Source of the DNA: Sacculina carcini
Taxonomy: Eukaryota; Arthropoda; Thecostraca; Sacculinidae
Reading direction: 5' to 3'
Length of the DNA: 64,000 nt
NCBI GenBank assembly: GCA_916048095.2
Contig: OU696597.1
Location: 2,553,042-2,617,041 of the forward strand
In this document: positions 19,761 to 31,457 of the stretch, in pieces
Layout of the letters: each line of letters starts with the position of its first letter
How positions within the stretch are numbered: the stretch's first letter is position 1
The notes under the pieces: generated by a model
Seen by the model: only the letters and a program-made list of their open reading frames with translations
Databases searched by the model: none
What the model was told of the DNA's origin: nothing
Made by a program: the position numbers and the translations under genes

Positions 19761-20400
19761 GGTGGCGTGCTGCTCTTTATTGTGCGCAGCTACACAGGCT
19801 TGTAGCCACCCGTTGTCGCCGGTGCTGGCATCAAGACAGGGGCTCTCAAATCGGGTCATTTCTTCAGTGGCGTCAAGACAACTGGCAAACCCGGCCATGA
19901 AGCAACAGATGCACCCTGACCTGCCAGAAAGGATGTCGTGTACGTCGTCCTTGAGTCCCTCCGGAATGGAGGGGACGGTTTTTACGACGCGCTCGACAGC
20001 CTTAGTGAACAGATCGAGGGGTGGCACAGATGTGCTGATGACGGTGTTGGATGAGGTTGTTACCTTCTTCCCTTCGCGACACACTAGCCTCTCAGTGAGT
20101 ACGGTGTCCGCTAGTGTGTGCGAGGTAGGCATGTTGCTGCTCAGGGCGATCCACCGGGGGTCGTCCTTTATGATCGGATCATCGACCTGCAGACGTTTGT
20201 CAGCTCTCAGAAGCTTCACGACGAGCGACGCGAAAGCCGGTACCGTCCTCGGTGAGTCCAGGAACGCAAAGATCCTGTCGGCTGAGTGCCGTATGTCCCC
20301 GGCCACCCGGCGCGACGGTAGCGCATGCTGCGTTGGGCTTGATTCCTCTGCCTCGCGCTTCGCTGGAGCTGTCTCTTTGGCACCGGACAACAGTATAGCC
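19659..20400 (-). CDS. Unrecognised GC-rich coding region, 5' part (copy 2)
   Basis: The longest open version of the unknown protein: the frame is open from 20,462 to 19,659 (267 codons). The first 20 or so codons derive from the TTGCAATGCA palindromic repeat, so the true start is uncertain; no other methionine is well placed before residue 100, which suggests an upstream exon or a missing 5' end. Segments include KREAEESSPTQHALPSRR, RTVPAFASLVVKLLRADK, IKDDPRWIALSSNMPTSHT, VPPLDLFTKAVERVVKTVPS and GCICCFMAGFASCLDATEE. No signal peptide or obvious catalytic motif. Unknown function; an endogenous-virus or transposon protein is a guess only. Confidence 0.4.
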
Positions 20401-20401
20401 C

Positions 20402-20482
20402 CAATGCAATGCAATTTGCAAAAACATTGCAATGCATTGCAATGTTTTCTGAAACATTGCAAATGTTTTGTGCAACATTTTT
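20402..20482. repeat. Palindromic TTGCAATGCA repeat, short allele
   Basis: Two ATTGCAATG steps followed by the AAACATTGC/GCAATGTTT hairpin. Shorter than the related tract at 13,145-13,232. Confidence 0.7.
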
Positions 20483-20639
20483 CGAAAGGTTTTGGCAGAA
20501 ATTGTGTTACACATTCATTTTTAACGTAGAAGTGACCGCAAACGAATGCTCTAATTGTTTATCCATTCATTTCTTGTACATAGCGAGCTTAACTCTCCTA
20601 AGGTCAAAATCATGTTTACCCCCATAATGACCAAATCTC

Positions 20640-20872
20640 CATTTGCCCAAAATGACTATACTCCAGGGTGTGACAGTGGGCCTGTGACAGTGGGCTGTGA
20701 TGAGCTGTGTAGACGCAAGAGAACCGTAATGGCTTATCATAAATGATTACGTCAATTGTGACTATTTCAAGGATGTCGGTAAGTTGATAGGTTAACTCAG
20801 CTATTTCATGAGCCTCGTACACTTTGTTTACAAATATCGCCACTCCTCCATAAGACACACACCTTGGTAGTG
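20640..20872 (-). pseudogene. Non-LTR endonuclease fragment
   Basis: Minus strand reads SYGGVAIFVNKVYEAHEIAE, then ILEIVTIDVIIYDKPLRFSC and VYTAHHSP. This matches the central sheet of the apurinic-like endonuclease of CR1/L2-type elements (GGVAIFV... FE.LTI.I......ISCIYRPP), which nicks target DNA. The catalytic ends are missing and no reverse transcriptase is attached. Confidence 0.65.
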
Positions 20873-20934
20873 ATTATACCAAGTTAGTTTTCATTATTGA
20901 CCCATTTTTTTAGACCGGTTTTAAGGATGATTAT

Positions 20935-21345
20935 TTATTTGATGTAGTTATTTGTGTTCAAATACCTGTCTCTCATTCCAGTGAGAGAACGTTTCAGTTT
21001 GAGGAACGCCAAAATAGCGGTCAACAGTGCCGTCACTATTGAGCCGAGGCCGAAGCCGACGAGGCCAATGTCGTAGTTGTTGCTTTTGTACACGATGATT
21101 TCGGGCTGTCGATGTCGATGCCGATGTCTTGTTCGGAAATGGTCCGTCGACAGCTGATAGGGCAGATATTTTGAGTGCGCTTTGTAGGTAGAAGACCGTA
21201 CGATCCACGCTCTGTTATTGTGGTTCAACATATAACGACGGTCGGTGAACCTCCATTTCTTGTTGATAGTACACTTCGACACTATGGTTATTCCAGGAAA
21301 GTGAGCCGTATACTTTATTCCTATGATTACTATTATTGGCACTGA
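20935..21345 (-). pseudogene. Membrane-segment coding fragment B
   Basis: A 135-codon open frame. The C-terminal third is a strong transmembrane helix, NNYDIGLVGFGLGSIVTALL followed by TAILAFLKLKRSL (about 20,990-21,080), then RDRYLNTNNYIK and a stop. In front, the frame carries RHRHRHRQPEIIVYKS. A neighbouring frame also looks protein-like upstream (see 21,215-21,640), so a frameshift probably lies between about 21,100 and 21,210. The family is unknown; an ectodomain plus membrane anchor is the natural reading. Confidence 0.4.
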
Positions 21346-21645
21346 AGTTGAGCATTGCTAATTTGGACGCGTGCGTTGAAGGAAGGACGGTTTGAGCAAT
21401 AAGAGTTTCGTTCGTTGTGATTGAAGTTTCCAAGTTACCAGTACCAATCTCGTTTTCATTATTAACCCGTTTTTTGAGACCGGTTTTAAGGATGACTATT
21501 TCTTTGATGTAGTTATTTGTGTCCAAATACCTCTCTCCTCTGGGAGAAGTATACGTATAATTTGTATACTGCGTATACAACGCTAACCGTGACATAGACC
21601 GTGACCGTGACATTTATATTTGCGCCTTTCTCGGCCTGCGGAAAC
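21215..21645 (-). pseudogene. Membrane-segment coding fragment C with ectodomain-like stretch
   Basis: Begins after TGTGTTTCCGCAG with AEKGANINVTVTVYVTVSVV, a hydrophobic segment, then in the next frame GERYLDTNNYIKEIVILKTG, LKKRVNNENEIGTGNLETS and an asparagine/serine-rich stretch with potential N-glycosylation sites (NFSANNSN) that ends VEVYYQQEMEVHRPSLYVEPQ-like before a stop at 21,215. The block GERYLDTNNYIKEIVILKTG is repeated in decayed form at about 20,890-20,975. This is therefore a partial tandem duplication of an exon-like unit. I do not recognise the protein. Confidence 0.4.
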
Positions 21646-21733
21646 ACACACATACACACATGATACATACACACACACACACATACACATACACACACAT
21701 ACATGCCTAATACACACACATACATGCACATAC
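21640..21733. repeat. CATA/CA microsatellite with splice-acceptor-like edge
   Basis: Same type as 13,430-13,517, again directly before a hydrophobic coding fragment in minus orientation and directly after the BEL/Pao scrap. Confidence 0.7.
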
Positions 21734-21734
21734 A

Positions 21735-21853
21735 TGCCGTAGTTCTCAACGTCCTCGAGCAATCTGTGCCAATAAGCAAGCCTATTGGGATTGTCTCATC
21801 GTACACCATGAGTTGTTTAGCTATCGGCTGCAGGTGTGACCATCGATTGGCTC
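21735..21853 (-). pseudogene. BEL/Pao pol scrap in unit a
   Basis: Reads WSHLQPIAKQLMVYDETIPI and then GLLIGTDCSRTLRTTA on the minus strand before the CATA tract cuts it off. Confidence 0.65.
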
Positions 21854-23019
21854 CTGCTGTTACTGTTATTCATGCTACCCTGCCGTCCGCCCACCGCCCC
21901 TTTCTTTCTCGCCGCCCCCCAGCTCTTTCTAGCGCGCCCAGGGGGCGTTACTGCCCACTTTGGGAACCACTGAGCTAGACGAACAGTTAGACCAGATGGA
22001 ACAGGTGACGAAAGAGATGACAAATCTATCTGGCATCACATGTTATTCATATTACGACCATTCACAAATGATTTATCATGAAGGATATAAGCTAGAAAGA
22101 CAGATAAACTCAGTTCGATCAGATATCACTATATTTACATAATTGAACTATTTATTATGTTATTTTTTCTTTTATTCATCCATTTCACCGTCATATGACA
22201 TTATAATTTGTGAGGTGAATGTTGACGCCCGTCGGTTTCCACTTGCGATGGCACGGTTAACCCCGTGTTTCTGTTTCGGTGTGGATGTGCGAACTTGTCT
22301 GTTCTGATCGGCCATTTTTCTATTGTTTTTAGGCGTCACTCAGGATCCTAGAGGCGAGATGAATATCGGTATCAACTATACGTGACGTACGTGAATATTC
22401 AGAAATCCAAAGTATTTCACTGTTACTGAGTATCAATATATATCTTACCTGTAATCGTTTGGTTATATCAACTACTTATAGTGAACTGTAATAAAAACTA
22501 TTTCAACAAATAACAAGGAATTATATAGCACTCACACAATGCAAACTCAAAGATATTTTACGCAGAACGCTTATACAAGGGCGCAATAAACCAACCTGAT
22601 TTTTTATAGATTTGGCCTATGCAAACACAAAAACGAAAACGATTCTGATCAATCGTATATCACGTCTCGAATGAAAATCTGTCAAAATGTTTGTGTAATT
22701 CGCGTTGGTCATAATCACCACGGCAACGTCGAAAGCCCGCGAACATTTTCCATTTGAACTTCTACATGGGACCCACCGTTTTGCGCTAAACCGTTAAGTG
22801 AACGTAAGCTAAATAGGCTCCGCCCACCGGATTAGCCCAGGCGCGCCGAGAGTGATGAGGGTCCGCTCAGTGCGGCAAGAAATTTGTGAGCCGTCATTGC
22901 AGACAATGAGTGCAACGCTTCAATTTCTCTACGCGTTGCTTAGAAGTTAGTGAATTTCAAGGCGTAAGGTAGCCTAGATTGTTCTTGTCGTTTTGAGATG
23001 GTCGTTCGAGCCTTTTTCT

Positions 23020-24100
23020 AAACGTATAAAACGTTCGAGCCTTTTTCGTAACGTATGTAAACCAAGCAAACGTAGACGTACACGTAGACGTGAAGAGAGT
23101 TAGCTGGTACTTGACATCTGTAGAAGCCCCCTCGTGGGTTTGCGGTTGCTATATGCAAATGTCGTTACCGCCCGGCTGTTGGTACTGCATATACCGCTCT
23201 TCGCCTCGCTCGCTGTGGGTTTGCGGTTGCTGTAAACATACGACGTGCTGTGCATTCACGACGATAGCGGCACAGATATCGTCGATATATGTAGAGAGAA
23301 GCAACTTCTCTTCTTCTTCTCAACTTCTCTTCTCTAGAGAATCAACTTCAAAATTTTTCTATCATAATACATAAAGTTTATCGTGAAATATTTAAATATT
23401 CTATTTGTTTGAGTGAAATAAAAAATCTGGCTGTTTGGTCAAATATTTGGATGATCTTGGATATCTTGGATCGCGAATGGACTCGCGGTCCAGACATGCC
23501 GTGCCCGAGTGTACACCACGCTGCTGTCGCCTGCATGGTGCTGTTTCATCACTTTCAATCCGCACAACATTATACCTTTGTTCAATGAAACAAGACGAAC
23601 ATGTTATTCAAAAGAGATTGACAATGTTGACTTCTGATTCCATCATTGGACATTCTCACCCACGCCATATATCTAGTGTGGTTTCAATGAGTCTTACAGG
23701 CAAGAAGAGTCTATATGATATATACATGATGTTGTCGGCTGATTTACAGGGAGTCTTGTATATTCTGGGAGGACAGGATGATTGTGGGTACTCTATGAGT
23801 CTGGTGCAGCGTGGTGTACGCTCGGGCACGGCATGTCTGTACCGCTATGTGAGGCTATGTGAGGCGATCTATGTGAGGCTGGGGCCGGTGTGCGCTGGCG
23901 GTGTCCGCTAGCGGTGGTCAGTGGGAGTACGGTGGCGGTGTTCTGAAAGCACACACACGCACACATTACATTAGATTACATTAAGACGTATATATATATA
24001 TATATATACATTAAAACATATATATATATGTCCGTGCTTCCTTAGACGTACTTTGTCATCAATCGCATGAATTGCGTATCTTCTTGTGAGTAGGGTTTCC
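23020..24100. other. Tail type Y of the tandem unit
   Basis: Non-coding by my reading, though 94- and 158-codon frames are open on the plus strand (23,090-23,374 and 23,435-23,911). Their composition (W/C/S-rich, no motif) and the presence of a CTTCTCTTCTTCTTCTC run argue against coding. A GGCTATGTGAG direct repeat and a CACACACACGCACAC tract are present. The same tail is in units b and c. The start at about 23,097 resembles the 5' leader module of the non-LTR element (AGTTAGCTGGTACTTGACAT). Confidence 0.5.
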
Positions 24101-24412
24101 TCATGAACTCTCCGCTCTAAGCTCTGAACGGCCGTCCACATCTGTATGTAGAATTTCTTTGTTGGTTGTAACGGTTCGAAAACAACTGTGACTCCGAGAT
24201 TTGGTTGACTCGTCTATGTGGTTTTCGGCGACTCTACCCACTATGCCCCATCCGAGAATAGTTTGAATCGCATAAGGCTCATCGGGTCCCCCGGAGACGA
24301 CTGCCGTAGTTCTCAACGTCCTCGAGCAATCTGTGCCAATAAGCAAGCCTATTGGGAATGTCTCATCGTACACCATGAGTTGTTTAGCTATTGGCTGCAG
24401 GTGTGACCATCG
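24101..24412 (-). pseudogene. BEL/Pao pol fragment, protease to early RT (units a/b)
   Basis: A 91-codon minus frame plus upstream codons: WSHLQPIANQLMVYDETFPI, GLLIGTDCSRTLRTTAVV, SGGPDEPYAIQTILGWGIVG, then RVAENHIDESTKSRSHSC and a stop. GLLIG.DC, GGPDEPYAIQT and LGWGIVG are the conserved linker between protease and reverse transcriptase in BEL/Pao elements. No catalytic residues are included. It abuts the junction of units a and b, with the unit boundary inside it at 24,302. Confidence 0.8.
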
Positions 24413-26863
24413 ATTGGCTCCTGCTGTTACTGTTATTCATGCTACCCTGCCGTCCGCCCACCACCCCCTTCTTTCTCGCCGCCCCCCAGCTCTTTCTAGC
24501 GCGCCCAGGGGGCGTTACTGCCCACTTTGGGAACCACTGAGCTAGACGAACAGTTAGACCAGATGGCAGAACAGATGGAACAGGTGACGAAAGAGATGAC
24601 AAATCTATCTGGCATCACATGTTATTCATATTACGACCATTCACAAATGATTTATCATGAAGGATATAAGCTAGAAAGACAGATAAACTCAGTTCGATCA
24701 GATATCACTATATTTACATAATTGAACTATTTATTATGTTATTTTTTCATTTATTCATCCATTTCACCGTCATATGACATTATAATTTGTGAGGTGAATG
24801 TTGACGCCCGTCGGTTTCCACTTGCGATGGCACGGTTAACCCCGTGTTTCTGTTTCGGTGTGGATGTGCGAACTTGTCTGTTCTGATCGGCCATTTTTCT
24901 ATTGTTTTTAGGCGTCACTCAGGATCCTAGAGGCGAGATGAATATCGGTATCAACTATACGTGACGTACGTGAATATTCAGAAATCTAAAGTATTTCACT
25001 GTTACTGAGTATCAATATATATCTTACCTGTAATCGTTTGGTTATATCAACTACTTATAGTGAACTGTAGAAAAAACTATTTCAACAAATAACAAGGAAT
25101 TATATAGCACTCACACAATGCAAACTCAAAGATATTTTACGCAGAACGCTTATACAAGGGCGCAATAAACCAACCTGATTTTTTTATAGATTTGGCCTAT
25201 GCAAACACAAAAACGAAAACGATTCTGATCAATCGTATATCACGTCTCGAATGAAAATCTGTCAAAATGTTTGTGTAATTCGCGTTGGTCATAATCACCA
25301 CGGCAACGTCGAAAGCCCGCGAACATTTTCCATTTGAACTTCTACATGGGACCCACCGTTTTGCGCTAAACCGTTAAGTGAACGTAAGCTAAATAGGCTC
25401 CGCCCACCGGATTAGCCCAGGCGCGCCGAGAGTGATGAGGGTCCGCTCAGTGCGGCAAGAAATTTGTGAGCCGTCATTGCAGACAATGAGTGCAACGCTT
25501 CAATTTCTCTACGCGTTCCTTAGAAGTTAGTGAATTTCAAGGCGTAAGGTAGCCTAGATTGTTCTTGTCGTTTTGAGATGGTCGTTCGAGCCTTTTTCTA
25601 AACGTATAAAACGTTCGAGCCTTTTTCGTAACGTATGTAAACCAAGCAAACGTAGACGTACACGTAGACGTGAAGAGAGTTAGCTGGTACTTGACATCTG
25701 TAGAAGCCCCCTCGTGGGTTTGCGGTTGCTATATGCAAATGTCGTTACCGCCCGGCTGTTGGTACTGCATATACCGCTCTTCGCCTCGCTCGCTGTGGGT
25801 TTGCGGTTGCTGTAAACATACGACGTGCTGTGCATTCACGACGATAGCGGCACAGATATCGTCGATATATGTAGAGAGAAGCAACTTCTCTTCTTCTTCT
25901 CAACTTCTCTTCTCTAGAGAATCAACTTCAAAAATTTTCTATCATAATACATAAAGTTTATCGTGAAATATTTAAATATTCTATTTGTTTGAGTGAAATA
26001 AAAAATCTGGCTGTTTGGTCAAATATTTGGATGATCTTGGATATCTTGGATCGCGAATGGACTCGCGGTCCAGACATGCCGTGCCCGAGTGTACACCACG
26101 CTGCTGTCGCCTGCATGGTGCTGTTTCATCACTTTCAATCCGCACAACATTATACCTTTGTTCAATGAAACAAGACGAACATGTTATTCAAAAGAGATTG
26201 ACAATGTTGACTTCTGATTCCATCATTGGACATTCTCACCCACGCCATATATCAAGTGTGGTTTCAATGAGTCTTACAGGCAAGAAGAGTCTATATGATA
26301 TATACATGATGTTGTCGGCTGATTTACAGGGAGTCTTGTATATTCTGGGAGGACAGGATGATTGTGGGTACTCTATGAGTCTGGTGCAGCGTGGTGTACG
26401 CTCGGGCACGGCATGTCTGTACCGCTATGTGAGGCTATGTGAGGCTGGGGCCGGTGTGCGCTGGCGGTGTCCGCTAGCGGTGGTCAGTGGGAGTACGGTG
26501 GCGGTGTTCTGAAAGCACACACACGCACACATTACATTAGATTACATTAAGACGTATATATATATATATATACATTAAAACATATATATATGTCCGTGCT
26601 TCCTTAGACGTACTTTGTCATCAATCGCATGAATTGCGTATCTTCTTGTGAGTAGGGTTTCCTCATGAACTCTCCGCTCTAAGCTCTGAACGGCCGTCCA
26701 CATCTGTATGTAGAATTTCTTTGTTGGTTGTAACGGTTCGAAAACAACTGTGACTCCGAGATTTGGTTGATTCGTCTATGTGGTTTTCGGCGACTCTACC
26801 CACTATGCCCCATCCGAGAATAGATTGAATCGCATAAGGCTCATCGGGTCCCCCGGAGACGAC
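24302..26863. repeat. Composite tandem repeat, unit b (2,562 bp)
   Basis: Like unit a but with the AEQM step present in the short open frame and without the GCGATCTATGTGAG step near 26,440. Tail type Y. No gypsy insertion. GCGTTCCTT replaces GCGTTGCTT near 25,515, shared with unit c only. Confidence 0.85.
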
Positions 26864-26975
26864 TGCCGTAGTTCTCAACGTCCTCGAGCAATCTGTGCCA
26901 ATAAGCAAGCCTATTGGGAATGTCTCATCGTACACCATGAGTTGTTTAGCTATCGGCTGCAGGTGTGACCATCGA
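26663..26975 (-). pseudogene. BEL/Pao pol fragment (units b/c)
   Basis: Repeats the 24.1 kb fragment with one visible amino-acid change (YAIQSILGW for YAIQTILGW). Confidence 0.8.
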
Positions 26976-27410
26976 TTGGCTCCTGCTGTTACTGTTATTC
27001 ATGCTACCCTGCCGTCCGCCCACCACCCCTTTCTTTCTCGCCGCCCCCCAGCTCTTTCTAGCGCGCCCAGGGGGCGTTACTGCCCACTTTGGGAACCACT
27101 GAGCTAGACGAACAGTTAGACCAGATGGAACAGGTGACGAAAGAGATGACAAATCTATCTGGCATCACATGTTATTCATATTACGACCATTCACAAATGA
27201 TTTATCATGAAGGATATAAGCTAGAAAGACAGATAAACTCAGTTCGATCAGATATCACTATATTTACATAATTGAACTATTTATTATGTTATTTTTTCAT
27301 TTATTCATCCATTTCACCGTCATATGACATTATAATGTGTGAGGTGAATGTTGACGCCCGTCGGTTTCCACTTGCGATGGCACGGTTAACCCCGTGTTTC
27401 TGTCTCGGTG

Positions 27411-27690
27411 TGTGTCGCGCTCCGAAAACCCTCGACCTTCTACTTAAGGTTTTATTCAACTAAAACAACCAAGTACATCTGAAAACAACACCAAAATAAT
27501 ATGTTACAAATATTCACATTATCAGATGACATATACAAAAATACAGTTACTTGATAAGCAACAACACCACATCACCGTAGAGCCTTTGACGAGACACAAT
27601 AAACACAGAGATACAAAATGACAATATTGCCAGCTATGGCTTAGTTGCCACCCTTGGCGTAAACCAAATTAGGCGCAAAATATCATTACA
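27411..27690 (-). repeat. Ty3/gypsy 3' LTR (unit c)
   Basis: In the minus direction the LTR starts TGTAATGATATTTTGCGCC right after the purine-rich CAGCGGAGAG and ends GGAGCGCGACACA, giving the usual TG...CA ends over about 280 bp. No 5' LTR is present. Confidence 0.7.
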
Positions 27691-27707
27691 CTCTCCGCTG
27701 CATTATT

Positions 27708-29659
27708 TTACTGATATCGCCGATTCTTGATCACGACCCGACCACGTCTTGTAACATCTGGAATAAATGAGAGAGCATCCCTCTGATCCACGTCTGCATG
27801 GTGTTCCTCGCGGTGAACTTCCGTCGCTTGATCAGGAATGTTTCGCTTGCCCCTGGTCCTTTCAGGATCTTCGCTCTGCATAGTTGCATTCCGATCTTCA
27901 GCTTCGCAAGGACTTCCAGCCGACGGTTGAAGAGACACATCAATCTCAGATGCTTCCGGGTGTTCGTGCGAGAGTAAAGAGCGCTCACTGGTATCTGGTG
28001 AAGGAGCTAGATCTCCAGTTGACACGGTTGATTGACGACCATCAGGAAAACGAACTCTGGCATAATTTGGAGTTGCTGAAATGATCTCAACCCGTTCTAC
28101 AAGTGGATCAGACTTGCGTTGGCGTACAAACTTTCGAAGCAGTGCCGGGCCTCCTTGCAGCCATTCTGGTATGGTATAGCCGTGGCCTGACCTTCTTTGA
28201 AAAGCAAACAGTCTTTCGTGAGGAGTCGCGTTGGTAGCGGTACAGAGGAGCGAGCGAATGGCGTGTAGGGCCATATCGAGTACTTCTTGCCAGTGACTGT
28301 CATCAAGTCCGCTAGATCTTAAAGCTAGTTGAATCGCTTTCCATACTATTCCATTGATGCGTTCACATTGTCCATTTCCACTTGGGTGATACGGTGTAGA
28401 GTGAGTAATAATAATACCATGCTTCCACAAAAATTCCTTTACTTCCGATGACACGAATTGCGCTCCGCGATCGCTATGCATCGATTCAGGACATCCGCAG
28501 AGCGCAAACAGTTTCTGAAGGCAATGTATAACCGTCTTAGTAGACATGTCCTCACATGGAAAAACAAACGGATAGCGTGAATACTCATCTACAATCACAA
28601 GGAGATATCGCCTTCTGTTTCTTGACGGTTTTGGTCCCACAAAATCCATAGACAGTCTTTCAAAAGGTGATCGTGATTGGATAAGACGGCCAGCAGGAGG
28701 CTTGTAGAATCTTGGTTTTAATTCTGCACAAATGTGGCACTGGGCGCACACTCGCTTAACATCTTCCATAGAAAACGGTAAGTTCTTCTGACGCACAAAA
28801 TGATAAAGCCTTGCTGTGCCAGGATGACAGAGCGCTATATGGAGATCTTTGAGGGACACTGTGCATGTTGCTGCACATGAGCGAGACAGCGCATCAGCTG
28901 GTGCGTTCAGAGTTCCTGGCCTGTATACTATATCATATGAGTAATTCGCCAGTTCCAATCTCCACCTCAACAACTTATCATTTTTTATTTGATTTGGCGC
29001 TCTGGTGTTGAAAATATACGAGGCAGCTTGCTGATCCGTAACAATAGTAAAATGTCTACCTAACAGCAAATCACGCCATTTACGGACTGATTCAACAATA
29101 GCTGCAGCCTCACGTTCCACTGCTGAATGCGATCGCTCAGCTTGAGTCCGGACGCGACCGGACGTCCATTCTGCGATAAACAAGCAGCTACCGCCATCGC
29201 AGATGCATCTGTTTCCACTCTGAATGGCACATCGTCCTCAATTGCTGCCACCGATGCTCGGCATATCTCATCCTTGATGTTCTCAAATCTCATTCTGAGC
29301 TGGCTCACCATTGGGAATGATTTTACATTTAAGAGTGGAGATATACGATCTGAGAAATTTTCAACCCATGGAGAATAGTAGGAAAACAGCCCCAATGCCC
29401 GCTTGAGCGACTTACTGCACGACGGGATGGGAAGATTTCTCAATGGTGTGAGTCGTTCTGGATCAGGACTGATGGTTCCATTGTCGAGCATATGGCCGAG
29501 AAACCTTAACTTTGTGATTCCGTACTCACATTTGTCGTCATTCAGCTGGAGATTGAGTCGACGAGCCACATCATTGAAAGCATTCATATTCTTTTCAAGT
29601 TCTTCTTTTGTCGCACCGCCAATAACAATGTCGTCGATGTACACGAATGCTCCTTTCAA
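27708..29659 (-). pseudogene. Ty3/gypsy pol, broken copy
   Basis: Almost the same as the open copy at 32,515-34,479, but a replacement of 17 bases by 4 near 29,145-29,160 breaks the frame in RNase H. The result is two frames, 29,659-29,060 (RT end, start of RNase H) and 29,183-27,708 (RNase H end, integrase). A few substitutions also separate the copies (for example LLCTATNAT here, LFCTATNAT there). It is inactive because of the frameshift and the missing RT fingers, protease and gag. Confidence 0.85.
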
Positions 29660-31339
29660 CTTGTGCGAACTTGTCTGTTCTGATCGGCCATTTTTCTATT
29701 GTTTTTAGGCGTCACTCAGGATCCTAGAGGCGAGATGAATATCGGTATCAACTATCCGTGACGTACGTGAATATTCAGAAATCTAAAGTATTTCACTGTT
29801 ACTGAGTATCAATATATATCTTACCTGTAATCGTTTGGTTATATCAACTACTTATAGTGAACTGTAGAAAAAACTATTTCAACAAATAACAAGGAATTAT
29901 ATAGCACTCACACAATGCAAACTCAAAGATATTTTACGCAGAACGCTTATACAAGGGCGCAATAAACCAACCTGATTTTTTTATAGATTTGGCCTATGCA
30001 AACACAAAAACGAAAACGATTCTGATCAATCGTATATCACGTCTCGAATGAAAATCTGTCAAAATGTTTGTGTAATTCGCGTTGGTCATAATCACCACGG
30101 CAACGTCGAAAGCCCGCGAACATTTTCCATTTGAACTTCTACATGGGACCCACCGTTTTGCGCTAAACCGTTAAGTGAACGTAAGCTAAATAGGCTCCGC
30201 CCACCGGATTAGCCCAGGCGCGCCGAGAGTGATGAGGGTCCGCTCAGTGCGGCAAGAAATTTGTGAGCCGTCATTGCAGACAATGAGTGCAACGCTTCAA
30301 TTTCTCTACGCGTTCCTTAGAAGTTAGTGAATTTCAAGGCGTAAGGTAGCCTAGATTGTTCTTGTCGTTTTGAGATGGTCGTTCGAGCCTTTTTCTAAAC
30401 GTATAAAACGTTCGAGCCTTTTTCGTAACGTATGTAAACCAAGCAAACGTAGACGTACACGTAGACGTGAAGAGAGTTAGCTGGTACTTGACATCTGTAG
30501 AAGCCCCCTCGTGGGTTTGCGGTTGCTATATGCAAATGTCGTTACCGCCCGGCTGTTGGTACTGCATATACCGCTCTTCGCCTCGCTCGCTGTGGGTTTG
30601 CGGTTGCTGTAAACATACGACGTGCTGTGCATTCACGACGATAGCGGCACAGATATCGTCGATATATGTAGAGAGAAGCAACTTCTCTTCTTCTTCTCAA
30701 CTTCTCTTCTCTAGAGAATCAACTTCAAAAATTTTCTATCATAATACATAAAGTTTATCGTGAAATATTTAAATATTCTATTTGTTTGAGTGAAATAAAA
30801 AATCTGGCTGTTTGGTCAAATATTTGGATGATCTTGGATATCTTGGATCGCGAATGGACTCGCGGTCCAGACATGCCGTGCCCGAGTGTACACCACGCTG
30901 CTGTCGCCTGCATGGTGCTGTTTCATCACTTTCAATCCGCACAACATTATACCTTTGTTCAATGAAACAAGACGAACATGTTATTCAAAAGAGATTGACA
31001 ATGTTGACTTCTGATTCCATCATTAGTCGAGAAGAGTATATATGAATATACATAGAAGAGTCTATATGATATATACATGATGTTGTCGGCTGATTTACAG
31101 GGAGTCTTGTATATTCTGGGAGGACAGGATGATTGTGGGTACTCTATGAGTCTGGTGCAGCGTGGTGTACACTCGGGCACGGCATGTCTGTACCGCTATG
31201 TGAGGCTATGTGAGGCGATCTATGTGAGGCTGGGGCCGGTGTGCGCTGGCGCTGTCCGCTAGCGGTGGTCAGTGGGAGTACGGTGGCGGTGTTCTGAAAG
31301 CACACACACGCACACATTACATTAGATTACATTAAGACG

Positions 31340-31370
<31 letters not shown>

Positions 31371-31457
31371 TAAAACATATATATATGTCCGTGCTTCCTT
31401 AGACGTACTTTGTCATCAATCGCATGAATTGCGTATCTTCTTGTGAGTAGGGTTTCC

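Larger units (their letters stand above)
17565..20523. repeat. 3-kb duplicated block, copy 2
   Basis: Second copy of 10,295-13,280. It joins the ORF1 leader of the neighbouring non-LTR element on the left and unrelated sequence on the right. Its coding part is less damaged than in copy 1. The internal direct-repeat modules lie at about 17,655-17,730 and 18,775-18,870, and the CAATCGTTCACGACA module at 17,990-18,110. Confidence 0.85.
21735..24301. repeat. Composite tandem repeat, unit a (2,567 bp)
   Basis: First unit of the 21.7-36.0 kb tandem. It starts TGCCGTAGTTCTCAACG, carries the BEL/Pao scrap (21,735-21,850), the hAT-like end, the short open frame without the AEQM step, an AT-rich middle, then tail type Y from about 23,023 (ACGTATAAAACGTTCGAGCC), a TA run near 23,987-24,030 and a further BEL/Pao fragment (24,101-24,301). 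No gypsy insertion. It has the extra GCGATCTATGTGAG step near 23,865. Confidence 0.85.
27411..29661 (-). mobile_element. Ty3/gypsy 3' fragment in unit c
   Basis: Comprises RT to integrase, a purine tract and a 3' LTR, on the minus strand. The 5' half of the element is missing. Its cut end lies in the reverse transcriptase just before YIDD and joins TGTGCGAACTTGTCTG of the host repeat. Empty sites at 22,270 and 24,850 read CGGTGTGGATGTGCGAAC, so the insertion point and a loss of two bases (GA) can be seen directly. Confidence 0.85.

Noticed and set aside
23090..23911. 94- and 158-codon plus frames repeated in units a-c
   Set aside because: No family motif, W/C/S-rich composition, a CTTCTC run and differing ends between units; repetition reflects unit copying.
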